64,000 nt of DNA from JABDMD01 sp965203475 (GTDB taxonomy: Bacteria > Pseudomonadota > Gammaproteobacteria > UBA4575), in assembly GCA_965203475.1 (NCBI GenBank), contig OZ241890.1, forward strand, positions 1,612,001 through 1,676,000, given 5' to 3'. Both the position numbers and the translations under genes were made by a program. Positions 1-8,071 of this stretch are shown here, in pieces. The notes under the pieces are model-generated. The model saw only the letters and a program-made list of their open reading frames with translations. It did no database searches and was not told the origin of the DNA. Each line of letters opens with the position of its first letter. Positions within the stretch are counted from its first letter, which is position 1.

Positions 1-296
1 CATTAATTGCTGCCGCCATTTTATTTACATTGATTAAATATTTCGTCACTAGAGCACCAAACAAACCTAAACGAAATAGAAAATTAACTTCTGGGAAAAT
101 TCAAGGTACTGTGAAATGGTTTAATTACAAAAAAGGATTTGGGTTTATCCAGCAACCCAATGGAGATGACGTATTTGTGCATCATCGCTCTATTGTAGGC
201 AAAGGCCGTAAATCACTGCGCGAAGGCCAAAAAGTGATGATGGACATTGTCGAGGGAAACAAAGGCTTACAAGCCGAAAATGTAAGTCCATTATAA
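1..296 (+). CDS. Membrane-anchored cold-shock domain protein (5' partial)
   Basis: The reading frame is open from base 3, so the gene begins left of the window; the TTG at 30 is only the first start-like codon inside it. The visible part starts with a hydrophobic stretch (LIAAAILFTLIKYFV), then a basic linker, then a cold-shock domain over about the last 65 residues. The nucleic-acid-binding motifs are plain: KWFN, KGFGFI (RNP1) and VFVHH (RNP2). CSD proteins bind single-stranded RNA or DNA; here the domain would be tethered to the membrane on its cytoplasmic side. The stop overlaps the next start by one base (TAATG), so the two genes are probably translationally coupled. The domain is certain; full length and number of membrane spans are not visible. 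Confidence 0.85.
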   Translation, partial: LIAAAILFTLIKYFVTRAPNKPKRNRKLTSGKIQGTVKWFNYKKGFGFIQQPNGDDVFVHHRSIVGKGRKSLREGQKVMMDIVEGNKGLQAENVSPL

Positions 297-526
297 TGCG
301 CAGTAGTAATTCTATTTTTCTAAATCCAGTGTTATGGCTAGTATTGTCATTGACACTGGGTTTAGCTCCATACTTACCTGAGCCGCATATTTGGGAAAAA
401 TTAAAATGGGTTTTTAGTGGCGCTCAAGGCATGCGCCCTATAGACTGGTTTGATTTATTCATGCACGGCACACCCTGGGTTCTATTAATTTTCTCAATTT
501 TTAAAAAGTTTAGTGCAAGTAAATAA
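296..526 (+). CDS. Small conserved-looking membrane protein
   Basis: A 76-residue protein with two hydrophobic segments (about residues 9-26 and 57-70) separated by a polar loop containing PEPHIWEKL and RPIDWFDLFMHGTPW. From memory, similar small proteins with a 'RPID.FDL..HGTPW' motif occur in many gammaproteobacteria and are often mislabelled as RND transporters; the length is far too short for a transporter. Function unknown. It starts one base inside the stop of the cold-shock gene, which suggests the two are made together in the same membrane. I did not find a separate promoter or ribosome binding site. Confidence 0.7.
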   Translation: MRSSNSIFLNPVLWLVLSLTLGLAPYLPEPHIWEKLKWVFSGAQGMRPIDWFDLFMHGTPWVLLIFSIFKKFSASK

Positions 527-632
527 TTTCAGACTATACAATCCTGTTTTTTGACCATACATCAATATATAGGCCTTATTATTTAACACCCTGAGATAAG
601 CTAGCGGCTGATCTGATCTGGAGACCGGCCTA

Positions 633-1094
633 ATGAAAAACATAGCTTTTTCTCTAATCCTGCTTTTTATCTGCCCCACATTATTAGCAGAAAATATTAC
701 TGCTGCTCATATTAATGAGCTCATGACAGATATGGATAAAATGATCGCCAGTCAAGACGTCGCGGGTATTGGAAAATGGTTAAGTGATGATATTGAGATC
801 ACCATGCATACTTCTGTGTTTGGAAAATTGCAAACAGCCAAAGCTAATAAACAACAATATTTAGAATTGCTTACCAACGGTTGGGCCATGGCCGAGGACT
901 ATCACTATCAAAAAGAAAATGTAGAGATACATTATTTAGAAGGCGGCAAAAGCGCAAACATTACAGCCACCGTCTATGAATCGATGACAATCAATGGTAC
1001 TCCGGTTAAAGATCGCACTACTGAATCTATGATTGTCGAACTCATAAATGGCAAAGTATTAATCACCAAAATGACAGGTGAAACGGTAATGTAA
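633..1094 (+). CDS. Secreted NTF2/SnoaL-like protein
   Basis: 153 residues with an N-terminal signal peptide (MKNIAFSLILLFICPTLLA, likely cleaved after LLA). The mature part has the alternating helix and strand pattern of an NTF2-like fold: a first helix with a run of polar residues (MTDMDKMIASQDVAGIGKWLSDD), then strands such as IEITMHT and ANITATVYESM. NTF2-like domains include small enzymes and binding proteins, and no catalytic residues can be assigned here. A GGAG lies upstream of the ATG at a suitable distance. It stands alone, convergent with the next gene. The fold is an inference from pattern, not from a search. Confidence 0.6.
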   Translation: MKNIAFSLILLFICPTLLAENITAAHINELMTDMDKMIASQDVAGIGKWLSDDIEITMHTSVFGKLQTAKANKQQYLELLTNGWAMAEDYHYQKENVEIHYLEGGKSANITATVYESMTINGTPVKDRTTESMIVELINGKVLITKMTGETVM

Positions 1095-1102
1095 TTGTTG
1101 GC

Positions 1103-1552
1103 CTATTCGGGCCAATTGGGATCACTTGCTTTTATTTGTTCAACCAAGTCTGGTAAAGATTGCTGTACTGAAACAGTAAAAGATTCTCCAAAATAGTTTT
1201 GTAAACGTTTATGTATGGTTTCTTCATCAAGCTCGAAACATTCCACTAAACTTTCACCAATGCGTCTATTTCCTGGCTGAAATTTTGGATCGGGCTGTAC
1301 AATATTAAATAAAAACTGAATTTCGCGAGTATATTGGTTGGAGCGAATAGTACGTTTTTCCTTCTCAATTTCTGCCTCCATTGGATCATCCATAGGAAAA
1401 ATCTTGATAATGACCCACCCAATCACAGCTGTGCTCACAGCAGCAATGAATAGTAGTAAATAAATTGAGCCAACAGGGTTGGCTTCAAAGAAAAATAGCA
1501 GACCAATCGTAATTGCAATAAATAAAGCCGAATAGACTAGGACGGGATGCAT
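1103..1552 (-). CDS. Hypothetical two-span membrane protein
   Basis: 149 residues. Two hydrophobic segments near the N-terminus (about residues 4-22 and 29-51) are followed by a soluble, charged C-terminal region of about 95 residues with EIEKEKRTIRSNQYTREIQFLF and a DEETIHKRLQNYFG helix. I do not recognise the family. Its start faces the start of the neighbouring plus-strand membrane protein, so the two are divergent with almost no space between them. Its end is convergent with the NTF2-like gene; a TTGGCC...GGCCAA palindrome near 1097-1115 may serve as a weak shared terminator. Confidence 0.55.
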   Translation of the reverse strand: MHPVLVYSALFIAITIGLLFFFEANPVGSIYLLLFIAAVSTAVIGWVIIKIFPMDDPMEAEIEKEKRTIRSNQYTREIQFLFNIVQPDPKFQPGNRRIGESLVECFELDEETIHKRLQNYFGESFTVSVQQSLPDLVEQIKASDPNWPE

Positions 1553-1600
1553 AGTGTTTGTTATATTTTATGGACTAATAATTATATTCCAACTCTCACT

Positions 1601-1921
1601 ATGCTTCTAACCAATGCATTAAGAATCGGTGCAAGTTTATTAATTCTCGCTGTGGTGTATCACTATGCATCTTTTGGGGTGGTATTAATCAAATCAATTG
1701 TGGTTGCACACATTCTTTTTATTTTAAGCTTTTTCAGCGATAAACATGCGCAGAGAATTGCTGTAGTAACGTTAGGACTTGCAATCGTAGTGCCTATAGG
1801 GGCATGGCGCTCATACCAGGAAGGTACCACACAAATAGCATTTTTTATTTTCAATGTGATTATCTTTTTGTATGCTGCCTATGCAGCATTACAAACACTT
1901 CAAAGTTCCAAGCAAGAATAA
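1601..1921 (+). CDS. Hypothetical integral membrane protein
   Basis: About 106 residues from the ATG at 1601, nearly all hydrophobic, with three or four probable spans (roughly residues 5-22, 25-43, 50-67 and 78-95). An earlier in-frame ATG at 1547 has a fair AGGA upstream but would overlap the divergent gene and add a polar leader before the first membrane span; I prefer 1601 because MLLTNALRIG leads directly into it, although no clear ribosome binding site precedes it. Family not recognised. It ends nine bases before the homocysteine methyltransferase start and may be co-transcribed with it. Confidence 0.5.
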   Translation: MLLTNALRIGASLLILAVVYHYASFGVVLIKSIVVAHILFILSFFSDKHAQRIAVVTLGLAIVVPIGAWRSYQEGTTQIAFFIFNVIIFLYAAYAALQTLQSSKQE

Positions 1922-1930
1922 GTTTCAGCA

Positions 1931-2866
1931 ATGCCCAAGTATCGTACCAGCCTCCCCCAACTGAATGGCGGTATATTTTTGTTAGATGGCGGAATTGAAA
2001 CCACAATGCTATTTTTGGAAGAACTTGAATTACCACTATTTGCTGCCTTTCATTTACTCGATCAACCTGAGGCCGAAGTAGCATTAAATAAATATTTTCA
2101 CAATCACTGCAAAATCGCACAATCTCATCAAGTAGGTTTTATCTTTGAAACGATCACCTGGCGCGCAAGTTCAGACTGGGCGCAACAGCTAGGATATTCA
2201 AAACAGGCGTTGGCGGAAAAAATTCATCAATCTGTCGAAATGTTTGCACCTTTTCGCCAACAATATGAAAACGATAAAACCAAAATGATCATTAGCGGTT
2301 GTATCGGTCCACGCGGTGATGGCTATGTTCCTGATACTTTAATGTCTGTTGCAGAAGCCGAAGATTATCATGCAGAGCAAATTTCTACGTTTAGTAAAAC
2401 AGATGCCGATATGGTAAGCGCATTAACCATGAACTATGTCGATGAAGCCATTGGAATAACAAAAGCTGCGGTTGAAGCAAACATTCCAATGGTAGTGTCA
2501 TTTACTGTAGAAACAGATGGCAATCTTATTGGCGGAGAATCCTTACAAAGCGCAATTGAAGCCGTAGAAGAAGCGACAAACCAAGGGCCAGCCTATTATA
2601 TGATTAATTGTGCACATCCCACACATTTTCAACATGTATTCCGTGATGAACCTTGGGTGCAACGTATTCAGGGCTTGCGGGCCAACGCCTCTACTAAAAG
2701 TCATGCTGAGCTTGATGAGTCTGAAGTACTCGATGAGGGAAATCCATATGAATTAGGAGCACAGTATCGAGAGCTGATGAAGATACTTCCAAATTTAAAT
2801 GTGCTGGGTGGATGCTGTGGTACAGATCATCGTCATATTCAAGCCATTGCAGATGCCTGTATATAA
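1931..2866 (+). CDS. Homocysteine S-methyltransferase family protein
   Basis: 311 residues forming the zinc-dependent homocysteine methyltransferase barrel. The N-terminus LLDGGIETTM is the typical first strand, and the zinc ligands are visible as the Cys of YMINCAHP and the pair in GGCCGTD near the C-terminus. The family moves a methyl group from S-methylmethionine, betaine or a related donor to homocysteine to give methionine in the cytoplasm. The protein lacks the folate and cobalamin domains of MetH, so it is closer to MmuM/BHMT-like enzymes; the donor cannot be read from sequence. It follows a small membrane protein by nine bases and precedes amgK-murU. Confidence 0.85.
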   Translation: MPKYRTSLPQLNGGIFLLDGGIETTMLFLEELELPLFAAFHLLDQPEAEVALNKYFHNHCKIAQSHQVGFIFETITWRASSDWAQQLGYSKQALAEKIHQSVEMFAPFRQQYENDKTKMIISGCIGPRGDGYVPDTLMSVAEAEDYHAEQISTFSKTDADMVSALTMNYVDEAIGITKAAVEANIPMVVSFTVETDGNLIGGESLQSAIEAVEEATNQGPAYYMINCAHPTHFQHVFRDEPWVQRIQGLRANASTKSHAELDESEVLDEGNPYELGAQYRELMKILPNLNVLGGCCGTDHRHIQAIADACI

Positions 2867-2908
2867 ACTAGTATCTTTATCACCTAAACATTAATCACAT
2901 TAAGAAAC

Positions 2909-3886
2909 ATGGCGAGTGATCCACGTCTTACTCAATTAGTTGAGTGGATTCAACAAACACTTGGAGCATCAGTACCATCGCTAGAACCCGTTTCAGGTGA
3001 TGCAAGTTTTAGACGTTATTTTCGTTACACATCTGACAAGCATCGCTTTATTGCAGTCGACGCGCCACCCGAAAAAGAAAATAACGACGCTTTTATAAAC
3101 GTCACTCACTTGCTTGAAGCTGAAGGCCTTATGGTTCCGCATATAGAATATTTTTCGCCTGACTTTGGTTTTTTCTTGCTATCAGATTTTGGTGATAATT
3201 TATTATTGGACAAACTAGATGAAACGAATGCAAATACATTTTATCAAAGCGCTTTACAAAATTTGTTAGTCCTGCAACAAACACCTGCCACTAGCTTGCC
3301 TGATTACGATAAAACATTACTTTTACAAGAAATGGAATTATTTCGTGAATGGTATTTACAAAAATATTTAGCACTTGAATTGTCGACACAAGAGCGTGAG
3401 CTTTTAAGTCAAATTTTTACAGTGTTGACTGAAAGTGCCCTACAACAACCAAAAGTTTTTGTACATCGTGATTATCATGCTCGCAATTTAATGCTCATGG
3501 AGAACGACATGATGGGTATTATTGATTATCAAGATGCTGTACTTGGCCCCATCACCTATGATTTAGTATCACTACTACGTGATTGTTATATCGCCTGGGA
3601 CCCAACACAGGTGGAATCTTGGGCGTTAGGTTTTTACCAGCAACTAGTCAAACAAAATATGATTGAAAATATCGAGGAAAATAGATTTATTAAATGGTTT
3701 GACTTAATGGGCATTCAAAGACACCTGAAAGCGATCGGCATTTTTTCGCGACTCAATATTCGCGATGGAAAACCAAACTATCTTCAAGACATACCTCGAA
3801 CGATGAGTTATGTAACGAATATTTCAGCAAAATACCCAGAAACTCGTCCTTTAACTGAATTCATTTGTTTGAAAGCGAATCTATAA
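2909..3886 (+). CDS. amgK: N-acetylmuramate/N-acetylglucosamine anomeric kinase AmgK
   Basis: 325 residues of the aminoglycoside-phosphotransferase fold. The kinase active-site motifs are present: VHRDYHARNLM (catalytic loop, HxD) at about residues 187-197 and GIIDYQDA (metal-binding Asp) shortly after; an N-terminal GDASFRRYFR matches the nucleotide-binding region of this family. AmgK phosphorylates C1 of MurNAc released during wall turnover, giving MurNAc-1-phosphate. The next gene, four bases downstream, is the uridylyltransferase MurU that uses this product, which makes the assignment firm. The pair bypasses de novo UDP-MurNAc synthesis and, in Pseudomonas, gives intrinsic fosfomycin tolerance. 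Confidence 0.9.
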   Translation: MASDPRLTQLVEWIQQTLGASVPSLEPVSGDASFRRYFRYTSDKHRFIAVDAPPEKENNDAFINVTHLLEAEGLMVPHIEYFSPDFGFFLLSDFGDNLLLDKLDETNANTFYQSALQNLLVLQQTPATSLPDYDKTLLLQEMELFREWYLQKYLALELSTQERELLSQIFTVLTESALQQPKVFVHRDYHARNLMLMENDMMGIIDYQDAVLGPITYDLVSLLRDCYIAWDPTQVESWALGFYQQLVKQNMIENIEENRFIKWFDLMGIQRHLKAIGIFSRLNIRDGKPNYLQDIPRTMSYVTNISAKYPETRPLTEFICLKANL

Positions 3887-3890
3887 TTCT

Positions 3891-4562
3891 ATGAAATGCA
3901 TGTTGCTAGCCGCTGGACGGGGTGAACGCTTACGACCACGCACAGATGAAACACCTAAACCCTTAATTGAAGTGGCTGGAACGCCGCTAATTGAATATCA
4001 CCTGCATCGACTGAAGAAAGCTGGCATAGAAGATATTGTTATTAATATTTCGCACCTGGGGCAAATAATTCAACAGCATCTTGGAAATGGAAATTCTTTC
4101 GGCGTGCACATTGAATATTCAGATGAAGGAGAGCAAGCTTTAGAAACTGCCGGCGGCATTATTCATGCGATGCCCTTGCTTGGTGATGATCATTTTTTAG
4201 TTCTCAACAGTGATATTTGGTGTGATCATGATTTATCGTTTGCCACATTATCATCAGACAAACATGCTCACCTTGTATTAGTAGACAATCCTGATCACAA
4301 TGCAAATGGTGATTTTTCTTACGAAAATGAAAAAATTAGTAATAACGGGAATAATTTCTTAACATTTAGTGGAATTGGAATTTACCATCCAAACTTTTTT
4401 GAAAACCAACCAACAGAAAAGCTAGCCCTAGCACCTTTAATACGAGATGCAGTTGATAACAAGTTGGTAAGTGCTGAATATTTTTCGGGGAACTGGTTTG
4501 ATATTGGCACCGAGCAAAGACTAAAACAAGCAGAAAAGTTTTTAGAAAAAAATAAAGCCTAA
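3891..4562 (+). CDS. murU: N-acetylmuramate alpha-1-phosphate uridylyltransferase MurU
   Basis: 223 residues, the usual length of MurU and shorter than GlmU or RmlA. The nucleotidyltransferase signature is at the N-terminus (LLAAGRGERLRPRT, then KPLIEVAG), with the metal Asp in VLNSDIW and a second in WFDIGTE near the end. It would convert MurNAc-1-phosphate and UTP to UDP-MurNAc in the cytoplasm. Directly downstream of amgK with four bases between, it completes the recycling route. It ends back to back with the elyC-like gene at the end of the large minus-strand wall operon, so wall synthesis and wall recycling sit side by side. Confidence 0.9.
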   Translation: MKCMLLAAGRGERLRPRTDETPKPLIEVAGTPLIEYHLHRLKKAGIEDIVINISHLGQIIQQHLGNGNSFGVHIEYSDEGEQALETAGGIIHAMPLLGDDHFLVLNSDIWCDHDLSFATLSSDKHAHLVLVDNPDHNANGDFSYENEKISNNGNNFLTFSGIGIYHPNFFENQPTEKLALAPLIRDAVDNKLVSAEYFSGNWFDIGTEQRLKQAEKFLEKNKA

Positions 4563-5327
4563 CTACACACCAACAAACTCATACCACAATTTTCCTACAA
4601 TCTCGTGAAGGGCTAAGCGCATTCTACCCAGAGCCTCAACTGTTGGAATGTATTCTTTATAATCCTGCATATTCATATTACGTTTGAAATAAATAGTAGG
4701 TGCTGGCGTGGGTTGAAAACCAAATTGCTCAAAACACCACATAGAACGTGGCATGTGGTAGGCATGTGTGACTAATAAAAATTTATTGATTGAATTTCTT
4801 TTTAAAATTCTAGTTGCATATTCTGCGTTTTCGTAGGTGTTTTTACTTTCTGTCTCCAGCCATTGTGCGTCAACACCGAAATCGATTTTCAAAACTTTTT
4901 GCATGATTGCCGCTTCTGATTTTTGTTCTTTGTTTACACTGCCGCCGACTAACATCACAGGTAAGTTATAAATTTTGGAAAGTCTTGAAGCATAGCGTAG
5001 ACGTTCTAGCGTATTGTGTTTAACGGTATCTAAACTATCGTATTCTCTTGCAATGGGTGTTCTGCCACCCGATAGCACCACAATAGCTTGTGTTCCTTCA
5101 GGAACTTCTTTAAGTGCTTTGTATTGATACTGCAGCGTATCTATAAGTTGATAAGAAAAATGCGGGCTGCTCGCTAAGTACAAAAAGACTACCCCCAGTA
5201 ATACAAATACAAATCCTGTTTTGCGTAAGCGTACCAACCAAAACAACAATCCTAAGACAATGATAATGATCAGCCCGGAAGGTGGTAACACTAAATCCGC
5301 GATGAGTCGAAGTGTTTCAGGAGACAT
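4563..5327 (-). CDS. ElyC/YdcF-like DUF218 membrane protein
   Basis: 254 residues with two membrane spans at the N-terminus (about 15-31 and 36-53) and a DUF218 domain after them. Family motifs seen are AIVVLSGGR, a SKNTYENA block and LLVTHAYHMPRSM with the conserved His. In E. coli ElyC (SanA/YdcF relatives) affects envelope integrity and lipid-carrier use in wall synthesis; the same length and topology support that subgroup here. It is the last gene of the minus-strand cluster, three bases after lipA. The position downstream of PBP2-RodA fits an envelope role but does not prove it. Confidence 0.75.
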   Translation of the reverse strand: MSPETLRLIADLVLPPSGLIIIIVLGLLFWLVRLRKTGFVFVLLGVVFLYLASSPHFSYQLIDTLQYQYKALKEVPEGTQAIVVLSGGRTPIAREYDSLDTVKHNTLERLRYASRLSKIYNLPVMLVGGSVNKEQKSEAAIMQKVLKIDFGVDAQWLETESKNTYENAEYATRILKRNSINKFLLVTHAYHMPRSMWCFEQFGFQPTPAPTIYFKRNMNMQDYKEYIPTVEALGRMRLALHEIVGKLWYEFVGV

Positions 5328-5330
5328 AAA

Positions 5331-6293
5331 TTAAGAATAGCGCAAAGTTTGTTTGGCTTGAACATCGGCATGATAGGAAGATCGCACCAGTGGACCACTG
5401 GCGACATGTTCAAATCCCATATCCATTCCTAACTGAAATAGGTCTGTAAATTCTTCAGGTGTGAGGAAACGGTGAACCGGTAAATGATGCACACTGGGTT
5501 GTAAATATTGGCCCAGCGTTAACATATCCACATGATGTTTTCTTAAATCCTGCATCACATGTTTCACTTCATCAATTTCTTCTCCTAATCCAAGCATTAA
5601 ACCAGATTTAGTCGCAACACTTGGAAACATTTGCTTATGTTGTGCTAATAGATTTAAAGAATGTTGATAATCTGCACCCGGGCGTACATGCGGATATAAA
5701 CGTGGCACGGTTTCAAGGTTGTGATTGAATACATCTGCGGTTGCTGCACCTAAATTATGTAATGCTTTATCTAAACGCCCTCTAAAGTCAGGCACTAAAA
5801 TTTCAATCTTAGTATCTTCACATTGTTCACGAATACTTTTAATACATGCAACAAAATGACTTGCGCCACCATCTTTTAAATCATCTCTGTCTACAGAAGT
5901 AATCACTACATACTTTAAATTGAGTTGCTTGATTGTGTGCGCAAGGTGCTCAGGTTCTTTTTCATCCAAAGGGCGCGGCCTGCCATGGGCTACGTCACAA
6001 AAAGAGCAACGACGTGTGCAAACATCGCCCATCACCATGAAGGTAGCGGTTCCATTACCAAAACATTCCGTTAAATTTGGACACGAAGCCTCTTCACAAA
6101 CCGTGTGTAGTTGCTGCTCACGCAATAAAGACTTAATCCTTCTAACTTCTTCGGTAACCGGTGCCCTTACCCGTATCCAACTTGGTTTTTGCATTGGCTT
6201 TGCAGAATGGAGTAACTCAACAGGTACTTTGGTAACTTTTTCGTTACCACGTTGCTTAACGCCGAGTTTTTTATTGTGAGAATTATGTGCCAA
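5331..6293 (-). CDS. lipA: Lipoyl synthase LipA
   Basis: 320 residues, the normal length. Both iron-sulfur motifs are visible: the auxiliary cluster CEEASCPNLTEC and the radical-SAM cluster CTRRCSFC, plus the closing ASGPLVRSSYHA with the Ser ligand of the auxiliary cluster. It inserts two sulfur atoms into octanoyl groups on the E2 and GcvH carrier proteins. The start overlaps the end of lipB by 11 bases on the same strand, so the two are coupled. A GcvH substrate protein is encoded at 39368-39754. Confident assignment. Confidence 0.97.
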   Translation of the reverse strand: MAHNSHNKKLGVKQRGNEKVTKVPVELLHSAKPMQKPSWIRVRAPVTEEVRRIKSLLREQQLHTVCEEASCPNLTECFGNGTATFMVMGDVCTRRCSFCDVAHGRPRPLDEKEPEHLAHTIKQLNLKYVVITSVDRDDLKDGGASHFVACIKSIREQCEDTKIEILVPDFRGRLDKALHNLGAATADVFNHNLETVPRLYPHVRPGADYQHSLNLLAQHKQMFPSVATKSGLMLGLGEEIDEVKHVMQDLRKHHVDMLTLGQYLQPSVHHLPVHRFLTPEEFTDLFQLGMDMGFEHVASGPLVRSSYHADVQAKQTLRYS

Positions 6294-6924
6294 TGGTATT
6301 TATCCCATTCAAATCATATTCTAAACTTTCGCAAAGATGTTTAGTAAGTTGTTTTTGAATCTGTAAAAAATCAACATTATTAACGAAATCTTTCATTTGT
6401 GTAACTTCTAAATTTTCAAACCCGCAAGGATTAATTTGAGAAAATGGATGCAAATCCATATCCACATTTAATGCTAAACCATGATAACTACAACCTCTAC
6501 TCACCCGCAAACCTAGTGACGCTATTTTTGCACCATTTACATAAACACCATGAGCATCTGCATTCGCTTGAGCAAAAATGTCGTATTGCTCAAGCAAATC
6601 AACAATGGATTGTTCAATTTTTTGTACCAGTTGTTTTACCCCTAAAGATTTTCGACGCAAGTCAATGAGCAAATAAATTATAATTTGGCCAGGCCCATGA
6701 TAAGTCACTTGCCCACCACGATCTGTCTGCACAATAGGAATGCTAGGCGCTGTAAGAATGTGTTTATTGTCAGCATTTGCGCCTAGTGTAAATACAGCGT
6801 GATGTTGCAAACACCAAAATTCATCTGCAGTTGAAGGAGTTCGGTCTTTCGTAAACCGTCGCATCTTCTCATAGGTAATATTATAGTCTTCTACAGAGCA
6901 ATCGCGGACAAGAAGTTCGTACAT
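6283..6924 (-). CDS. lipB: Octanoyl-(acyl carrier protein):protein octanoyltransferase LipB
   Basis: 213 residues. It shows the LipB signatures RGGQVTYHGPGQ, the catalytic lysine in GAKIASLGLRV and the catalytic cysteine in INPCGFENLEVTQM. It transfers octanoate from ACP to lipoyl domains, the step before LipA. It overlaps lipA by 11 bases and follows the ybeD gene by seven, the same order as in E. coli (ybeD-lipB-lipA) but here without a gene between lipB and lipA. No unusual residues seen. Confidence 0.96.
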   Translation of the reverse strand: MYELLVRDCSVEDYNITYEKMRRFTKDRTPSTADEFWCLQHHAVFTLGANADNKHILTAPSIPIVQTDRGGQVTYHGPGQIIIYLLIDLRRKSLGVKQLVQKIEQSIVDLLEQYDIFAQANADAHGVYVNGAKIASLGLRVSRGCSYHGLALNVDMDLHPFSQINPCGFENLEVTQMKDFVNNVDFLQIQKQLTKHLCESLEYDLNGINTIGT

Positions 6925-6931
6925 GAAGTTG

Positions 6932-7198
6932 TTACAGCGCCATTATGACCCAATCAGATGCTGTCAAATCTAAATAAATTCCATCCAAGTGTTCCTGACT
7001 TTGCGCATTTACATTTGCAGTAATACTACAGTAGTTTTTATTTTTACTTTCCACTTCACTAAATTGTGTAGTATCAAAATCATCTAAATGTTTTCGCATA
7101 ATTTCAATTACAGCTTGATGAAAGCCATGATGATTCTTTCCCATAATTTTGATTGGAAATTGGCAGGGAAACTTTAATAAAGACTCTTCTTCTGCCAT
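6932..7198 (-). CDS. ybeD: YbeD (DUF493/UPF0250) family protein
   Basis: 88 residues, the typical size, with the family pattern LKFPCQFPIKIMGK at the N-terminus and the strand YCSITANVNAQSQEHLDGIYLDL near the C-terminus (ACT-like fold). YbeD is a small soluble protein of uncertain function that is widely found next to lipB. Here it lies between the aminotransferase gene and lipB in the expected position. The assignment comes from sequence and context together. Confidence 0.88.
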   Translation of the reverse strand: MAEEESLLKFPCQFPIKIMGKNHHGFHQAVIEIMRKHLDDFDTTQFSEVESKNKNYCSITANVNAQSQEHLDGIYLDLTASDWVIMAL

Positions 7199-7216
7199 GG
7201 GTTTCGATTATCTAAG

Positions 7217-8062
7217 CTATTGAAGTTTTCGTTCTTGATACAAAGCGTAGGTTTTTTTCCATAACTCTCCAGGCGCTCCATTGCCTACTACTTGATTATC
7301 AATTTTGGTTGCGGCTAACACTTCTTTAATAGAACTGGTAATCCAAATTTCATCTGCAGTGTATAACCAATCTTTAGGTATCGACTGCTCAACATATTGG
7401 ATACGTAAATCCTCTAACAGTTCCAATACAAAATCACGTGTGATTCCCGGCAAGATTAAATTGTCTTTTGGATGGGTATAAACCACACCTTCCTTGACAA
7501 CAAATAAGTTACTCGCTGCTCCCTCTAATGCAAAACCATCACGCACCATAATGGCTTCTGCAGCCAAAGCTTGCAGCGCATCTTGTTTAGCTAAAATATT
7601 GGCCAATAAACTGATGACTTTTATATCACAACGCTGCCAACGCAAATCTTCCGCTGTAGTAAGTGCTATCCCCTGTTCAAATACATGTGTGGGAGTAACT
7701 GGCAATGGATTGGCCATTGCAAACACGGTAGGTTCAGATGATTCAGGAAACACATGATCACGCGGTGCCACACCACGAGTTACCTGTATATAGATGGCAA
7801 GGTTATCTTGACTCGATTGTTGAATTAATTCTTCAACAATAGACTGCCATTCCGACATCGAATATGGATTTTGTATTCGTATTTCACGAATACTTCGTTC
7901 CAGTCGATTTAAATGCTGCTGTAAATAGAATGTTTTATTTTCATAAACAGGCAATAATTCATAAATTCCATCGCCAAATATAAACCCACGATCTAAAGGC
8001 GAGATTTTACAATCTTCTAAGGCAAGATACTTACCATTTAAAAAAGCACACACATTCGTCAT
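7217..8062 (-). CDS. dat: D-alanine transaminase-type class IV aminotransferase
   Basis: 281 residues, PLP-dependent fold type IV. Seen are RGFIFGDGIYE near the N-terminus, the PLP lysine probably in CDIKVISLLANILAKQ, EGAASNLFVV, and LPGITRDFVLELL that holds the phosphate. Members of this class are D-amino acid transaminases, branched-chain transaminases or ADC lyases. The neighbourhood (a D-Ala-D-Ala carboxypeptidase upstream, lipoate genes downstream) and the length favour D-amino acid transaminase, which would link pyruvate/D-alanine and D-glutamate for wall synthesis. The same gene sits at this place in Pseudomonas. The substrate is an inference. Confidence 0.8.
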   Translation of the reverse strand: MTNVCAFLNGKYLALEDCKISPLDRGFIFGDGIYELLPVYENKTFYLQQHLNRLERSIREIRIQNPYSMSEWQSIVEELIQQSSQDNLAIYIQVTRGVAPRDHVFPESSEPTVFAMANPLPVTPTHVFEQGIALTTAEDLRWQRCDIKVISLLANILAKQDALQALAAEAIMVRDGFALEGAASNLFVVKEGVVYTHPKDNLILPGITRDFVLELLEDLRIQYVEQSIPKDWLYTADEIWITSSIKEVLAATKIDNQVVGNGAPGELWKKTYALYQERKLQ

Positions 8063-8071
8063 GCTGGCATT

